From Streptomyces sp. NBC_00344 (GTDB taxonomy: Bacteria > Actinomycetota > Actinomycetes > Streptomycetales > Streptomycetaceae), in NCBI RefSeq assembly GCF_036088315.1, contig NZ_CP107996.1:2438501-2502500 (forward strand): DNA of 64,000 nucleotides, in the 5' to 3' direction. Below are positions 52,086-60,522 of this stretch, piece after piece. The notes beneath the pieces are model-generated. The model was not told where the DNA came from. It ran no database searches and saw only the letters and a program-made list of their open reading frames with translations. The stretch's first letter is position 1. Each line of letters opens with the position of its first letter. The translations under genes and the position numbers were made by a program.

Positions 52086-52862
52086 TCAGCCCGCGTAGGG
52101 CGGCGCCACACCCCATCCCCACTTCGGTACGGGTGCCCGGGGCGGCGGCTCCGCCCCCGGCACGGAGTTGGCGACGGCCAGCCGGGTGCCCCACTCGATG
52201 TACGCCGCGAACGCCGACCGGAACTCTGCGTCGTCCGGCAGCCCCACCTCGTCCGCCGCGTCCATCAGCAGCGAGGCCCAGCGGCGCCGCTGCCGCTCGG
52301 TGATGGAGCGGCCCAGATGGTGGCCGAGCATGGCCGGATATCCGCCGTGGTGTTCGGTGTAGGTGGCGGGCCCGCCGAACACCTCACCCAGCCAGATGGC
52401 CACATGGGCGGGGTGGTCGGCCGTCATCCCGGCGAAGAGCGGGCCGATGAGCTCGTCCTTGAGCACCTGGACGTAGAACGCCTCGGTGAGCCGGCCCAGC
52501 GCCTCGGCGCCACCCGCCCAGGCGTACAGGGTGGGGACGGACGCGCCGGTGCCCATCACCGCGGTGGGTGTGTAGTGGCGCATCTCCTCGAGCTGCTCGA
52601 CGTAGGGGCGGATCGACGTGAAGAAGGCCCTGAACTCCTCGCTCTGCCGGAACCCTTCGATGTGGTCGCGGGCCGAGGTCCAGGTGATGCGCAGGATGTA
52701 GTCGACCGGCGCCCCGCCGTCCGGCGCCTCGTCGCAGCGCGCCAGTTCGTAGTCCGTGCAGTACCGCGAGCGGGAGAGCGGGGCGGCCGCCCGGGCGTAC
52801 GCCGCTTCGAAGTCCGCGGTGCTCTCCTGCGGGATGCGGTAGCGGATGTACTCGACGGTCAT
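52086..52862 (-). CDS. ABM monooxygenase-like domain fused to a truncated hemoglobin (group II)
   Basis: 258 residues from the ATG at 52862. Residues 1-~100 form an antibiotic-biosynthesis-monooxygenase-like ferredoxin domain (VEYIRYRIPQESTADFEAAYA, HIEGFRQSEEFRAFF). Residues ~120-235 are a truncated hemoglobin with the proximal His in the TYTEHHGGYPAML region. Such fusions are known in actinomycetes. The pair may couple oxygen or NO chemistry to a small-molecule oxidation; substrate unknown. Confidence 0.88.
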   Translation of the reverse strand: MTVEYIRYRIPQESTADFEAAYARAAAPLSRSRYCTDYELARCDEAPDGGAPVDYILRITWTSARDHIEGFRQSEEFRAFFTSIRPYVEQLEEMRHYTPTAVMGTGASVPTLYAWAGGAEALGRLTEAFYVQVLKDELIGPLFAGMTADHPAHVAIWLGEVFGGPATYTEHHGGYPAMLGHHLGRSITERQRRRWASLLMDAADEVGLPDDAEFRSAFAAYIEWGTRLAVANSVPGAEPPPRAPVPKWGWGVAPPYAG

Positions 52863-52933
52863 CTGGCTCTCCCCGGCGGGCGGTGCGAGTGAGGAGCCCA
52901 ACGTACGCAAGGGCGCGCACGGAAGCACGGATA

Positions 52934-52949
52934 TTCACTCCGGGGTGAA
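52934..52949. promoter_or_regulatory. 16-bp near-perfect palindrome upstream of the hemoglobin fusion
   Basis: TTCACTCCGGGGTGAA, one mismatch, 72 bp upstream of the start codon. A good candidate operator; the cognate regulator cannot be named. Confidence 0.5.
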
Positions 52950-52961
52950 CGAAGCGCACGG

Positions 52962-53000
52962 ATCACGGGCGGGCGCGGCGGGGCCGTGCCTGCCCGTGAT
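52962..53000 (-). terminator. Terminator of the MacB-like ABC operon
   Basis: 9-bp perfect outer arms (52962-52970 with 52992-53000) and further GC-rich pairing inside, about 18 bp past the ATPase stop. Confidence 0.6.
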
Positions 53001-53017
53001 TCACCCGTGCCCGGGGG

Positions 53018-53701
53018 TCAGGCCGCGGCGTTCTCGGTGATGGTGACCTTGCCCCTGCGGATGGTGGCAAGACGCGGCGCCCTGCGGGCGAGCGCGGTGT
53101 CATGGGTGACCATGATGAAGGTCAGCCCGTGCTCCTTCCACAGCCCTTCGAGTACCTCCATGATCTCGTCGCGCATGCCTTCGTCGAGGTTGCCCGTGGG
53201 TTCGTCGGCGAGCAGCACCTTGGGGTTCTTGACGAGGGCACGGGCGATGGCGACGCGCTGCTGCTGACCGCCGGACAACTCCGACGGAAGATGTCCGCCG
53301 CGCTCGGCGAGCCCCACCGACTCCAGCGCTCCGGCGGCCCGCTTGCGCCGGTCGGTGGCCTTGATACCGAGCGGGACGAGCGCGGTCTCGACGTTCTCCT
53401 GAGCGGTGAGGGTCGGGATGAGGTTGAAGGACTGGAAGACGAAGCCGATGTTCTCCGCGCGCACCTTGGTGAGCTTGGACTCGCTGAGCTTTCCGAGGTC
53501 CACGCCGTCCAGGACGACGCTGCCCGATGTCGGCCGGTCCAGACCTCCGAGCATCTGGAGGAGGGTGGACTTGCCGCCGCCGGTCGGGCCCTGGATGACC
53601 AGTCGCCCGCCGTCCTCGATGGTCAGATCGACTCCGGCAAGCGCGTCGATGGTCTTCTTGCCCTGCTGGTAGCGCTTGATGACGCCGCTGAGTTCATACA
53701 T
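53018..53701 (-). CDS. MacB/LolD-type ABC transporter ATPase
   Basis: 227 residues. Walker A GPTGGGKST, Q-loop, signature LSGGQQQRVAIARAL, Walker B VLLADEPTGNLD and the H-loop MVTHD. Works with the FtsX/MacB-type permease encoded 51 bp upstream. This class moves lipoproteins, peptides or acts mechanically at the envelope rather than pumping through the membrane. Confidence 0.94.
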   Translation of the reverse strand: MYELSGVIKRYQQGKKTIDALAGVDLTIEDGGRLVIQGPTGGGKSTLLQMLGGLDRPTSGSVVLDGVDLGKLSESKLTKVRAENIGFVFQSFNLIPTLTAQENVETALVPLGIKATDRRKRAAGALESVGLAERGGHLPSELSGGQQQRVAIARALVKNPKVLLADEPTGNLDEGMRDEIMEVLEGLWKEHGLTFIMVTHDTALARRAPRLATIRRGKVTITENAAA

Positions 53702-53752
53702 GGGGCGGTTCTCAACTCCTGCTGTGCGGATGGTGGCTGATGGCTGGCAGCA

Positions 53753-55225
53753 CTACTCGACGCGGCGCAGGGCGTCCGCGGGGCGCAGCCGGGAGGCGCG
53801 CCAGCCGCCGAAGCCACCCGCGATGAGCCCGCCCGCCACGGCCAGGGCCACAGCCGTGCCGATGGTGGTGACGGAGACCGGCGCGGTGAGGGCGATGTCC
53901 AGGGCCTTGGCAGCGGTCTGCCTGCCAGGTCCGCCGCCGGGGCCGCCGCCGAAGCCACCGAAGCCGCCACGTCCACTGCCGGTCGCGGAGCCGACGGAGG
54001 CCGTGAGGGTCGGGCTGACGGCGGTCACGGCGTACGCGCCGGCCAGGCCGAGCGCGATCCCGAGCACGCCGCCGAGCAGCCCGTTGACCAGGGCCTCGCC
54101 GACGACCTGGCGGGTGACCCGGCCGCTCTTCCAGCCGAGCGCCTTGAGGGTGCCGAACTCCCGCACCCGGCGGCTGACCGCCGATGAGGTGAGCAGACCC
54201 GCCACCAGGAACGCGGCGACCAGAACCGCGATGGACAGCCACTTGCCGACGTTGGTGGCGAGGTTCGACGCGGTGGAGAGCGAACCCGACACGGTGTCCG
54301 CCAGGTCGGCGGATGTGGTGACCGTGGTGCCCGAGATGTTCTTCTGGATGGTCGACTTGACGCTGGAGATCTTCTTCGAGTCGGCGGCCTTCACATAGAC
54401 CGTGGTGACCTTGTTCCTGGCGTCGGCCAGCGTCTGCGCCTGCTTCAGCGGGAGGTAGAGGTTGGCGGCGGCCTCACCGCTGTCGGGGGTGGCGATGCCG
54501 ACGATCTTGTAGACGACGCTGTGCACCGTGACGGTGCCGCCCACCTTGAGCTTCTTCTTCTTGGCGTAGGAGGCGTCGGCCACGGCGACCTTGGCGTTGG
54601 TCTCCGACGCCGTGAAGCTGCGCCCCGAGGTGATCTTCGATGAGGTCAGCGGGCCGAGGCCGAGATGACTGACGTCGGTGCCGTACACGGTGTAGGAGTC
54701 GACGTCGAAGTCGGCTCCGCCGCCCTGGACCTCGCCCTGCGGCGCCCCGGTGCCGCCGCCCCGCCGGCCGCCCGTGCTGCCGCTGCCCGGCGTCTGCTTG
54801 AACTCGCCGCGCTTGAACTGCCCGTTGACTTTCAGGACGTTGAGGCTCAGCCCGCCCACCGCGGCGGATACGCCGTTCTGGGTGCCCACCTTGGTGACCG
54901 TGGTGGAGGCCAGGGTCTGGAAGCCCTGGACCATCACCCGGTCGCTGCTCTGCTTGCTGTCGTCGCTGTTGCCCTTCGCGCCGAACTGGAATTTCGGCCG
55001 GGCGTTACCGCCGGTGGTGCCCGCCGGGGCTTCGGCCTTGGTGACGGTCATGTCCGTACCGAGGCCGTACAGCGATTGAAGGACCTTGTCCTGGGCCTGG
55101 CCCATCCCGGAGGAGACCGAGCTGACGACGATGACCAGCGCAATACCGAGGGCGAGCCCCGAGGCGACGACGAGCGCCGCCTTTCTGCGGCGGCGCAGCT
55201 CGCGCCGGAGGTAGGTGAAGAACAT
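53753..55225 (-). CDS. MacB/FtsX-type ABC permease
   Basis: 490 residues: N-terminal membrane helix (RRRRKAALVVASGLALGIALVIVVSSVS), a large extracytoplasmic domain (about residues 45-330) with Gly/Ser-rich loops, then three C-terminal helices typical of FtsX (VAAFLVAGLLTSSAVSRRVR ... GIALGLAGAYAV). First gene of the operon with the ATPase. Possible role in cell-wall or antimicrobial-peptide response; substrate unknown. Confidence 0.92.
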   Translation of the reverse strand: MFFTYLRRELRRRRKAALVVASGLALGIALVIVVSSVSSGMGQAQDKVLQSLYGLGTDMTVTKAEAPAGTTGGNARPKFQFGAKGNSDDSKQSSDRVMVQGFQTLASTTVTKVGTQNGVSAAVGGLSLNVLKVNGQFKRGEFKQTPGSGSTGGRRGGGTGAPQGEVQGGGADFDVDSYTVYGTDVSHLGLGPLTSSKITSGRSFTASETNAKVAVADASYAKKKKLKVGGTVTVHSVVYKIVGIATPDSGEAAANLYLPLKQAQTLADARNKVTTVYVKAADSKKISSVKSTIQKNISGTTVTTSADLADTVSGSLSTASNLATNVGKWLSIAVLVAAFLVAGLLTSSAVSRRVREFGTLKALGWKSGRVTRQVVGEALVNGLLGGVLGIALGLAGAYAVTAVSPTLTASVGSATGSGRGGFGGFGGGPGGGPGRQTAAKALDIALTAPVSVTTIGTAVALAVAGGLIAGGFGGWRASRLRPADALRRVE

Positions 55226-55300
55226 GAGGTGAAGCTAGGTACCGACGGTGATGACGGGATAAGGCCCGTGTGAGAGCTGGATGAGAAGAACGCCGGACAC

Positions 55301-55352
55301 ACGGCAGCGGCCGGTCCGCCAGGAGGTCTCCTGGCGGACCGGCCGCTGCCGT
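55301..55352 (-). terminator. 25-bp perfect hairpin terminator of the L,D-transpeptidase gene
   Basis: Arms 55301-55325 and 55328-55352 with only two bases between them, 32 bp after the stop codon. Longest hairpin stem in the window. Confidence 0.85.
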
Positions 55353-55383
55353 ACGGGGTCGAAATGGGCGTCCGCCCGGTGGA

Positions 55384-56643
55384 TCAGGCGGCGGAACCGG
55401 CCTTCCAGGCCGACCAGTTCAGGTTCCAGCCGTTGAGGCCGTTGTCCGGCTGGATCTGCTTGTCCTTGGAGTTCTTGACGACGACCACGTCACCGATCAG
55501 CGAGTGGTTGTAGAACCACGCGGCCGAGGTGTTGGGGTCGTTGGCACCCTTGGTGTCGGAGAGCCCGACACATCCGTGGCTGGTGTTCGCGGAGCCGAAG
55601 ACCGACTTGGCACCCCAGTAGTTGCCGTGGATGAAGGTGCCGGAGCTGGACAGCCGCATGGCGTGCGGAACGTCCTTGATGTCGTACTCGCCCTTGCCGT
55701 CCGAGTTGGTGAAACCGACCGTCGAGCCGTCCATCCGGGTCTGCTTGTACTTCTCGGAGATCACCATCTGGCCGTTGTACGTGGTGTGCTCCGGGGCACC
55801 GGCCGAGATCGGGATGGTCTTGACGACCTTGCCGTCCTGCATCACCTTCATGGTGTGCGCCGCGGCGTCCACCACCGAGACCTGGTTACGGCCGATCTTG
55901 AAGCTGACGGTCTTGTCCTGGACACCGGTGACACCGCTCGCGCCCTCGACGCCGTCCAGGGCCAGCTTCATGGTGACCGTCGAGCCCTCGGTCCAGTACT
56001 GGTCCGGACGGAGATCCAGCCGGGTCGCGCTGAACCAGTGGCCGACAACTTCCTGGCCGCTGCTCGACGTCACCTTGATGGCGTCCTCGACGGCCTTCTT
56101 GTTGGTGATGGCCTTGTCGAAGTTGATCGAGACCGGCATGCCCACGCCGACGGTCGAGCCGTCCTCGGGGGTGAAGTTGCCGATGAAGCTGTGCGCGGGC
56201 GAGACCGTGGTGAACGAGGAGTTCTCGTGCGCCTGGCGGCCCTTGCTGTCCTCGGCGGTCGCGGTGATCTTGTACGAGGTGGAGCGGTCCAGCTGAGCGT
56301 CCGGCTGCCAGCTGCTGCCGTCGGCCGCGATGGTGCCCTTGACCGCGGTGCCGGATGCGGTGGTCATCGACACCTGGGTCAGCTTGCCCGCACTGACCGT
56401 GACCTTCGTGCCCTTGTTGATGGAGGCGTTGTCGGCACCGTTTTTGGGGGTGATCGCTATTCGGGCGGCCGATGTGTCCTTCGCCGCGGCCTCGTCGACC
56501 GAGCTCTGCGAGGACTTCTTCGTACCGTCCGCACCGCCGCCCTTGTCGTCGCTCCCACCACCGCTGCAGGCCGACAGCACAAGTACGCCGCCGAGCAGTG
56601 CGGACGCGGCCATCAGGCTCCTGCGCCGCTTACCGTCCGTCAT
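55384..56643 (-). CDS. Lipoprotein L,D-transpeptidase with Ig-like domains (second copy)
   Basis: 419 residues from the ATG at 56643 (MTDGKRRRSLMAAS), six bases after GGAGAAG; an ATG five codons upstream is possible. Lipobox LVLSAC (Cys26), two Ig-like domains, YkuD domain with HGNYW and SHGCVGL. It crosslinks peptidoglycan stems 3-3. It shares the whole architecture and long identical stretches with the 48246 gene, so the pair are paralogues. A SigE-like promoter lies upstream. Confidence 0.93.
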   Translation of the reverse strand: MTDGKRRRSLMAASALLGGVLVLSACSGGGSDDKGGGADGTKKSSQSSVDEAAAKDTSAARIAITPKNGADNASINKGTKVTVSAGKLTQVSMTTASGTAVKGTIAADGSSWQPDAQLDRSTSYKITATAEDSKGRQAHENSSFTTVSPAHSFIGNFTPEDGSTVGVGMPVSINFDKAITNKKAVEDAIKVTSSSGQEVVGHWFSATRLDLRPDQYWTEGSTVTMKLALDGVEGASGVTGVQDKTVSFKIGRNQVSVVDAAAHTMKVMQDGKVVKTIPISAGAPEHTTYNGQMVISEKYKQTRMDGSTVGFTNSDGKGEYDIKDVPHAMRLSSSGTFIHGNYWGAKSVFGSANTSHGCVGLSDTKGANDPNTSAAWFYNHSLIGDVVVVKNSKDKQIQPDNGLNGWNLNWSAWKAGSAA

Positions 56644-56721
56644 CACACGCTTCTCCATCGTTGCCGTATACCCCGAAAATCCCCGTTCAGGGCGCCTTGG
56701 CAGCGGCTCCCTGCACAACTA

Positions 56722-56749
56722 AGAACATCTTCAGCGGAGTCTCGGTTCC
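56722..56749 (-). promoter_or_regulatory. SigE-like promoter of the L,D-transpeptidase gene
   Basis: On the minus strand GGAACC (56744-56749), 16-bp spacer, then TGTTCTTA. The -35 matches the cell-envelope-stress sigma E consensus well; the -10 (consensus CGTCTAA) poorly. Confidence 0.4.
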
Positions 56750-56766
56750 ACATCCGCCGAAGATGT
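56725..56766 (-). terminator. Hairpin between two minus-strand genes
   Basis: 13-bp arms with one mismatch (56725-56737 with 56754-56766), about 95 bp past the stop of the 117-residue protein gene. It overlaps the proposed SigE-like promoter, so one of the two readings may be wrong. Confidence 0.4.
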
Positions 56767-56861
56767 GCGAAACAACACTCACGATGACGGCCCGCCCGAC
56801 CCGGGACCCGCTGCCGCGCCCAGGCCCCGCCCCTCCGTATCCCGCTGGTGACACAACGGAG

Positions 56862-57215
56862 TTACGGGGTCGTCTCCGTGCCGTTCACGGGACCGTCTTC
56901 CTCGTCCAGGTCCCATTCCAGTGCATCCGGATCGTAGTCGATCCGTTCGCACGACCAGCCCGCCTGCACGAGCTCGACCCCCGGCACACCGGCGACCAGG
57001 TCGAGCGGGTCCACCAGATACGCCAGGGCCTCCGCCGGGTCTTCCCCGGCCGGCGTCCCGGCATGCGTCCGATCCTCGCCCAGCACGCCCGGCCCGTTCT
57101 CGGCATCTTCCGCGATGCGTTCGAGTGCTGCCCCGGACAGCGCCGTGTTGTCGTGCACCTCCACCACCAATTCAACCGTCAGGTGAACAAATCGGGTTGT
57201 TTCCTTGTCCGCCAT
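56862..57215 (-). CDS. Hypothetical acidic protein
   Basis: 117 residues from the ATG at 57215 (MADKETTRFVHLTVELVVEV). A short beta-strand-rich N-terminus and a very acidic C-terminus (YDPDALEWDLDEEDG). No signal peptide, membrane helix or known motif. Ribosome site weak. Function unknown; divergent from a small secreted protein gene. Confidence 0.72.
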   Translation of the reverse strand: MADKETTRFVHLTVELVVEVHDNTALSGAALERIAEDAENGPGVLGEDRTHAGTPAGEDPAEALAYLVDPLDLVAGVPGVELVQAGWSCERIDYDPDALEWDLDEEDGPVNGTETTP

Positions 57216-57326
57216 GACACGGAGCGTAAGGCTCTTGGCCTCCACGGCTTTCCTATGACCCGCTGCTTTTACTAACATCTGCGGACAGGGAGCCAATTCG
57301 CGTTTGCCGCAAGGGAGATCGAACCT

Positions 57327-57587
57327 GTGTCAGCTCGCCGACCACTGTTGACCGCCACCGCGGCGGGCGTGTTCCTCTGCGCCCTGTGGTTCGTCCCATC
57401 GGCGAACGCGACGGACAGCCCGAGACCGGACACGCCCGCACCCGGCGCCGAACAGCACCGGTCCGCGCTGTCGCAGGCCGGTGACTCGCTGGACGGCACG
57501 CACTGGATCACCGGTGGGACGGTGTTCCTGGGACTCGGGGCGGCGTCCGCGGCCATCGCGGCGAAGCGCCGGACGCCCGCCGGCTGA
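57327..57587 (+). CDS. Small exported protein with C-terminal membrane helix
   Basis: 86 residues from a GTG at 57327 behind GGGAGA. Signal peptide (LLTATAAGVFLCALWFVPSANA), Pro-rich linker, and a C-terminal hydrophobic helix (GGTVFLGLGAASAAIAA) followed by KRR, the sorting pattern of a membrane-anchored surface peptide. No LPXTG motif. Function unknown. Confidence 0.75.
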   Translation: MSARRPLLTATAAGVFLCALWFVPSANATDSPRPDTPAPGAEQHRSALSQAGDSLDGTHWITGGTVFLGLGAASAAIAAKRRTPAG

Positions 57588-57590
57588 ACG

Positions 57591-57626
57591 GAGGGCCGCC
57601 ACGGGCAGACACCCGCCGCGGCCCTC
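57591..57626. terminator. Hairpin between convergent small protein gene and hutH
   Basis: 9-bp perfect arms (57591-57599 with 57618-57626) in the 61-bp gap. Confidence 0.6.
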
Positions 57627-57648
57627 GTGGTGACGGTCCTTCGCGCGG

Positions 57649-59193
57649 TCAGCCGAGCGTGCCGGTCACACTCTCCGCGGCCCGGACCAGGCTGCCGTCC
57701 CGGACGAAGGCGTCAGCCGCGGCCAGATCGGGCGCGAGGAAGCGGTCGGGTCCCGGGCCCTCGACACCCGCCTTGCGTACCGCCTCGATCACCGCGGTGC
57801 TCGCAGGCGCGGGCGTCAGGCCCTCGCGCAGTTCAATGGCGCGGGTTGCGGTGTACAGCTCGATGGCGACGATCCGGGTCAGGTTGTCGACGGCGGTGCG
57901 CAGCTTGCGCGCGGCCGACCAGCCCATCGAGACATGGTCCTCCTGCATCGCGGAGGACGGAATCGAATCGGCCGACGCCGGGACCGCGAGCCGCTTCATC
58001 TCACTGACCAGGGCGGCCTGGGTGTACTGCGCGATCATCAGCCCGGAGTCGACACCGGCGTCGCCGGCCAGGAACGGTGGCAGACCGTGCGACCGGTTCT
58101 TGTCCAGCAGCCGGTCGGTACGGCGTTCGGTGATGGATCCGAGGTCGGCGGCGGCGATGGCGAGGAAGTCGAGCACATAGGCGACCGGTGCGCCGTGGAA
58201 GTTGCCGTTGGACTCGACGCGTCCGTCCGGCAGCACCACAGGGTTGTCGACAGCGGACGCCAGCTCCCGCTCGGCGACGGTACTGGCGTGCGCCAGGGTG
58301 TCCCGGCCCGCGCCAGCGACCTGCGGCGCACAGCGCACGGAGTACGCGTCCTGCACCCGGGGGGCGTCGTCCTGGTGGTGCCCGGTGAGTCCGGAACCCG
58401 CCAGCACCTTCAGCATGTTGGCCGCCGCGGCGGCCTGGCCGGGGTGCGGACGGATGGCATGCAGCTCGGGAGCGAGGACCTTCTCGGTGCCGAGCAGGGC
58501 CTCCAGGGTGAGGGCCGCGGTGATGTCCGCCGATGTGTAGAGCCGCTGGAGGTCGGCGAGCGCCATGACGAGCATGCCGAGCATGCCGTCGGTCCCGTTG
58601 AGCAGGGCCAGGCCCTCCTTCTCGCGCAGCTCGACCGGGGTGATCCCGGCGGCGGCCAGCAGTTCGCCGGCCGGCTTGACGATGCCGTCAGGGCCTTCCG
58701 CATCACCCTCGCCCATCAGGGCCAGCGCACAGTGCGACAGCGGCGCCAGGTCACCGGAGCAGCCGAGCGATCCGTACTCGTGCACCACCGGGGTGATGCC
58801 CGCGTTGAGCACGTCGGCCATGGTCTGCGCGACCTCGGGCCGTACACCGGTGTGCCCCGAGCAGACCGTCTTCAGCCGCAGGAACATCAGCGCCCGCACG
58901 ACCTCCCGCTCGACCCGCGGGCCCATGCCCGCGGCGTGCGAGCGCACGATGTTGCGCTGCAGCTGTGCCCGCAGCTCGGGGCCGATGTGCCGGGATGCGA
59001 GTGCCCCGAACCCGGTGGAGACGCCGTACACCGGCTCGGGCTTGGCGGCGAGGGCGTCCACGATTCCGCGGGCGGCCGCGAGTGCGGTGAGGGCGTCCGC
59101 GGAGAGCTCGACGCGTGCGTTGCGGCGGGCGACGTCCAGGACGTCCTGGGGGGTGGTGCCGGAGGTCCCCACCACGACTGTGTGCATATCCAT
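57649..59193 (-). CDS. hutH: Histidine ammonia-lyase
   Basis: 514 residues from the ATG at 59193 (MDMHTVVVGTSG), the known Streptomyces length. The MIO prosthetic group forms from the tripeptide in GSLGCSGDLAPLSH, here Cys-Ser-Gly rather than Ala-Ser-Gly, a permitted variant. Tyr and other catalytic regions (YGVSTGFG, QDAYSVRC-like VQDAYSVRCAPQ) are intact. It deaminates histidine to urocanate, the first step of histidine use. Confidence 0.96.
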   Translation of the reverse strand: MDMHTVVVGTSGTTPQDVLDVARRNARVELSADALTALAAARGIVDALAAKPEPVYGVSTGFGALASRHIGPELRAQLQRNIVRSHAAGMGPRVEREVVRALMFLRLKTVCSGHTGVRPEVAQTMADVLNAGITPVVHEYGSLGCSGDLAPLSHCALALMGEGDAEGPDGIVKPAGELLAAAGITPVELREKEGLALLNGTDGMLGMLVMALADLQRLYTSADITAALTLEALLGTEKVLAPELHAIRPHPGQAAAAANMLKVLAGSGLTGHHQDDAPRVQDAYSVRCAPQVAGAGRDTLAHASTVAERELASAVDNPVVLPDGRVESNGNFHGAPVAYVLDFLAIAAADLGSITERRTDRLLDKNRSHGLPPFLAGDAGVDSGLMIAQYTQAALVSEMKRLAVPASADSIPSSAMQEDHVSMGWSAARKLRTAVDNLTRIVAIELYTATRAIELREGLTPAPASTAVIEAVRKAGVEGPGPDRFLAPDLAAADAFVRDGSLVRAAESVTGTLG

Positions 59194-59200
59194 ATTCAGG

Positions 59201-59229
59201 AGCGTACGGATTGAAACTCGAACTGTCAC
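59201..59229 (-). promoter_or_regulatory. hutH promoter (near-leaderless)
   Basis: On the minus strand GTGACA (59224-59229), 17-bp spacer, TACGCT (59201-59206). The -10 ends seven bases before the ATG and no ribosome site is visible. Confidence 0.65.
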
Positions 59230-59253
59230 TACTGAGTACCGGTCTCGCCCCTT

Positions 59254-59309
59254 ACCGCCGGGATACGGGCCGGACGCCTGCGCCCGACCCCGGCCCGTAT
59301 CCCGGCGGT
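59254..59309 (-). terminator. Terminator of the GGDEF gene
   Basis: 18-bp perfect stem (59254-59271 with 59292-59309) directly abutting the stop codon of the GGDEF gene and about 25 bp upstream of the hutH -35. Confidence 0.82.
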
Positions 59310-60439
59310 CAGTCCCGTTTACCCCGTATACGACGCCGGTCCGCACCGGGCGACGGGGTGTCCGCGAGCGGAATCACCGCCCCGTCCCGCCCGGCCACCA
59401 CCGGTTTCGCCGAACGGGCCGCCTTGGCCCGGTACTGCGCCGCGTCCGCCAGCCGGAAGAGACGGCGGGCCGAGCGCAGGGGCCCGATGGGATCTCCGGT
59501 GGAGGCCACCCCGCAGGCCACCCCCTCGCCCAGATCCAGCTCCCCCGCCCGCTCACAGAGCTGCTCCGCGACCCGGATCACCTCGTCGGAGCCGGGGCCG
59601 ACGGAGAGGAGACAGAACTCGTCGCCGCCCAGCCGGGCGGCCAGCGTGCCGGGGAGCATCGCGCCGCACACCGAGAGCAACGAGCCGAAACGTTCAAGCA
59701 GATGATCGCCCACCGCATGCCCATGGGTGTCGTTGACCCGCTTCAGGCCGTTGAGGTCACAGACCACCAGGCTGACCACCGTGCCGTCGGTCCGGTAACG
59801 CTCCACCGCCCTGTCAAGACCCGAGTCGACCGCGCGCCGGTTGGCGAGACCGGTCAGCGGGTCGGTGAAGGCCAGCCTCCTGACCTCCTCGAGACGCTCG
59901 GACTGGGCCAGCCCCGCCGCCACCACGGCGGCGAGCACGGTCGCGAAGTCCGCGTCGGCACGGTCGAAGGCGGGCACCCCGATCGGTCTCGCGACATAGA
60001 GCTCTCCCCAGGCACGGCCGTGCAGCACTATCGGGGCGACCACACAGCTCCCCCTGCCCCGCTTGCGGAGCGCCGCCACCCGCTGATGGCAGTAGCCCGC
60101 CGAGCCCACGGCGGGCCCCTCAGCGGTCTCCACCCAGGCATTGGGCTCACCACCGTTCGCCCAGCGCTCGTGCAGGAACTCCGCGATCTCGGGGAAGTGG
60201 TTCACGGGGTAGGTCTCGCCCTCGGGGAATTCGTCCTCCCCCTCGGCCCGTTCGCCGACATTGGCCAGCACCTTGAGCAGGCCGAGTTCCCGCTCCCAGA
60301 CCGACAGCGCGCCGAAGCTGCCGCCGAGCGCGTCGCACGCCCCCCGCGTGGCCGCGCGCCACGACGCACGGGCGGAGGGCGCCGAGGCCATCGCCTGCGC
60401 GAGCGTCACCACGGCCCTGAGCCGCACATCGTCAGCCAT
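59309..60439 (-). CDS. GAF-GGDEF diguanylate cyclase
   Basis: 376 residues. N-terminal GAF sensor domain (about 20-180), then a GGDEF domain with FTDPLTGLANRRAVDSGL and the intact active site RLGGDEFCLL. No EAL/HD-GYP domain and no RxxD inhibitory site five residues before GGDEF. Expected to make c-di-GMP, the developmental brake in Streptomyces. Likely leaderless: TAAGCT at 60446-60451, six bases before the ATG. Confidence 0.92.
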   Translation of the reverse strand: MADDVRLRAVVTLAQAMASAPSARASWRAATRGACDALGGSFGALSVWERELGLLKVLANVGERAEGEDEFPEGETYPVNHFPEIAEFLHERWANGGEPNAWVETAEGPAVGSAGYCHQRVAALRKRGRGSCVVAPIVLHGRAWGELYVARPIGVPAFDRADADFATVLAAVVAAGLAQSERLEEVRRLAFTDPLTGLANRRAVDSGLDRAVERYRTDGTVVSLVVCDLNGLKRVNDTHGHAVGDHLLERFGSLLSVCGAMLPGTLAARLGGDEFCLLSVGPGSDEVIRVAEQLCERAGELDLGEGVACGVASTGDPIGPLRSARRLFRLADAAQYRAKAARSAKPVVAGRDGAVIPLADTPSPGADRRRIRGKRD

Positions 60440-60445
60440 AACTCC

Positions 60446-60497
60446 AGCTTAGAGACGTTTCAAGGCTTTTGAGCAGTTATGCGTCACAGACTGTGAC
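60446..60497 (-). promoter_or_regulatory. GGDEF-gene promoter with upstream palindrome
   Basis: -10 TAAGCT at 60446-60451. Palindrome GTCACAG-A-CTGTGAC at 60483-60497 lies about 44-58 bp upstream of the expected start site, a typical activator position. It shares half-site letters with CRP sites but in inverted order. Confidence 0.45.
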
Positions 60498-60522
60498 ACG
60501 CCGGACACGATCACCCCCGTGG

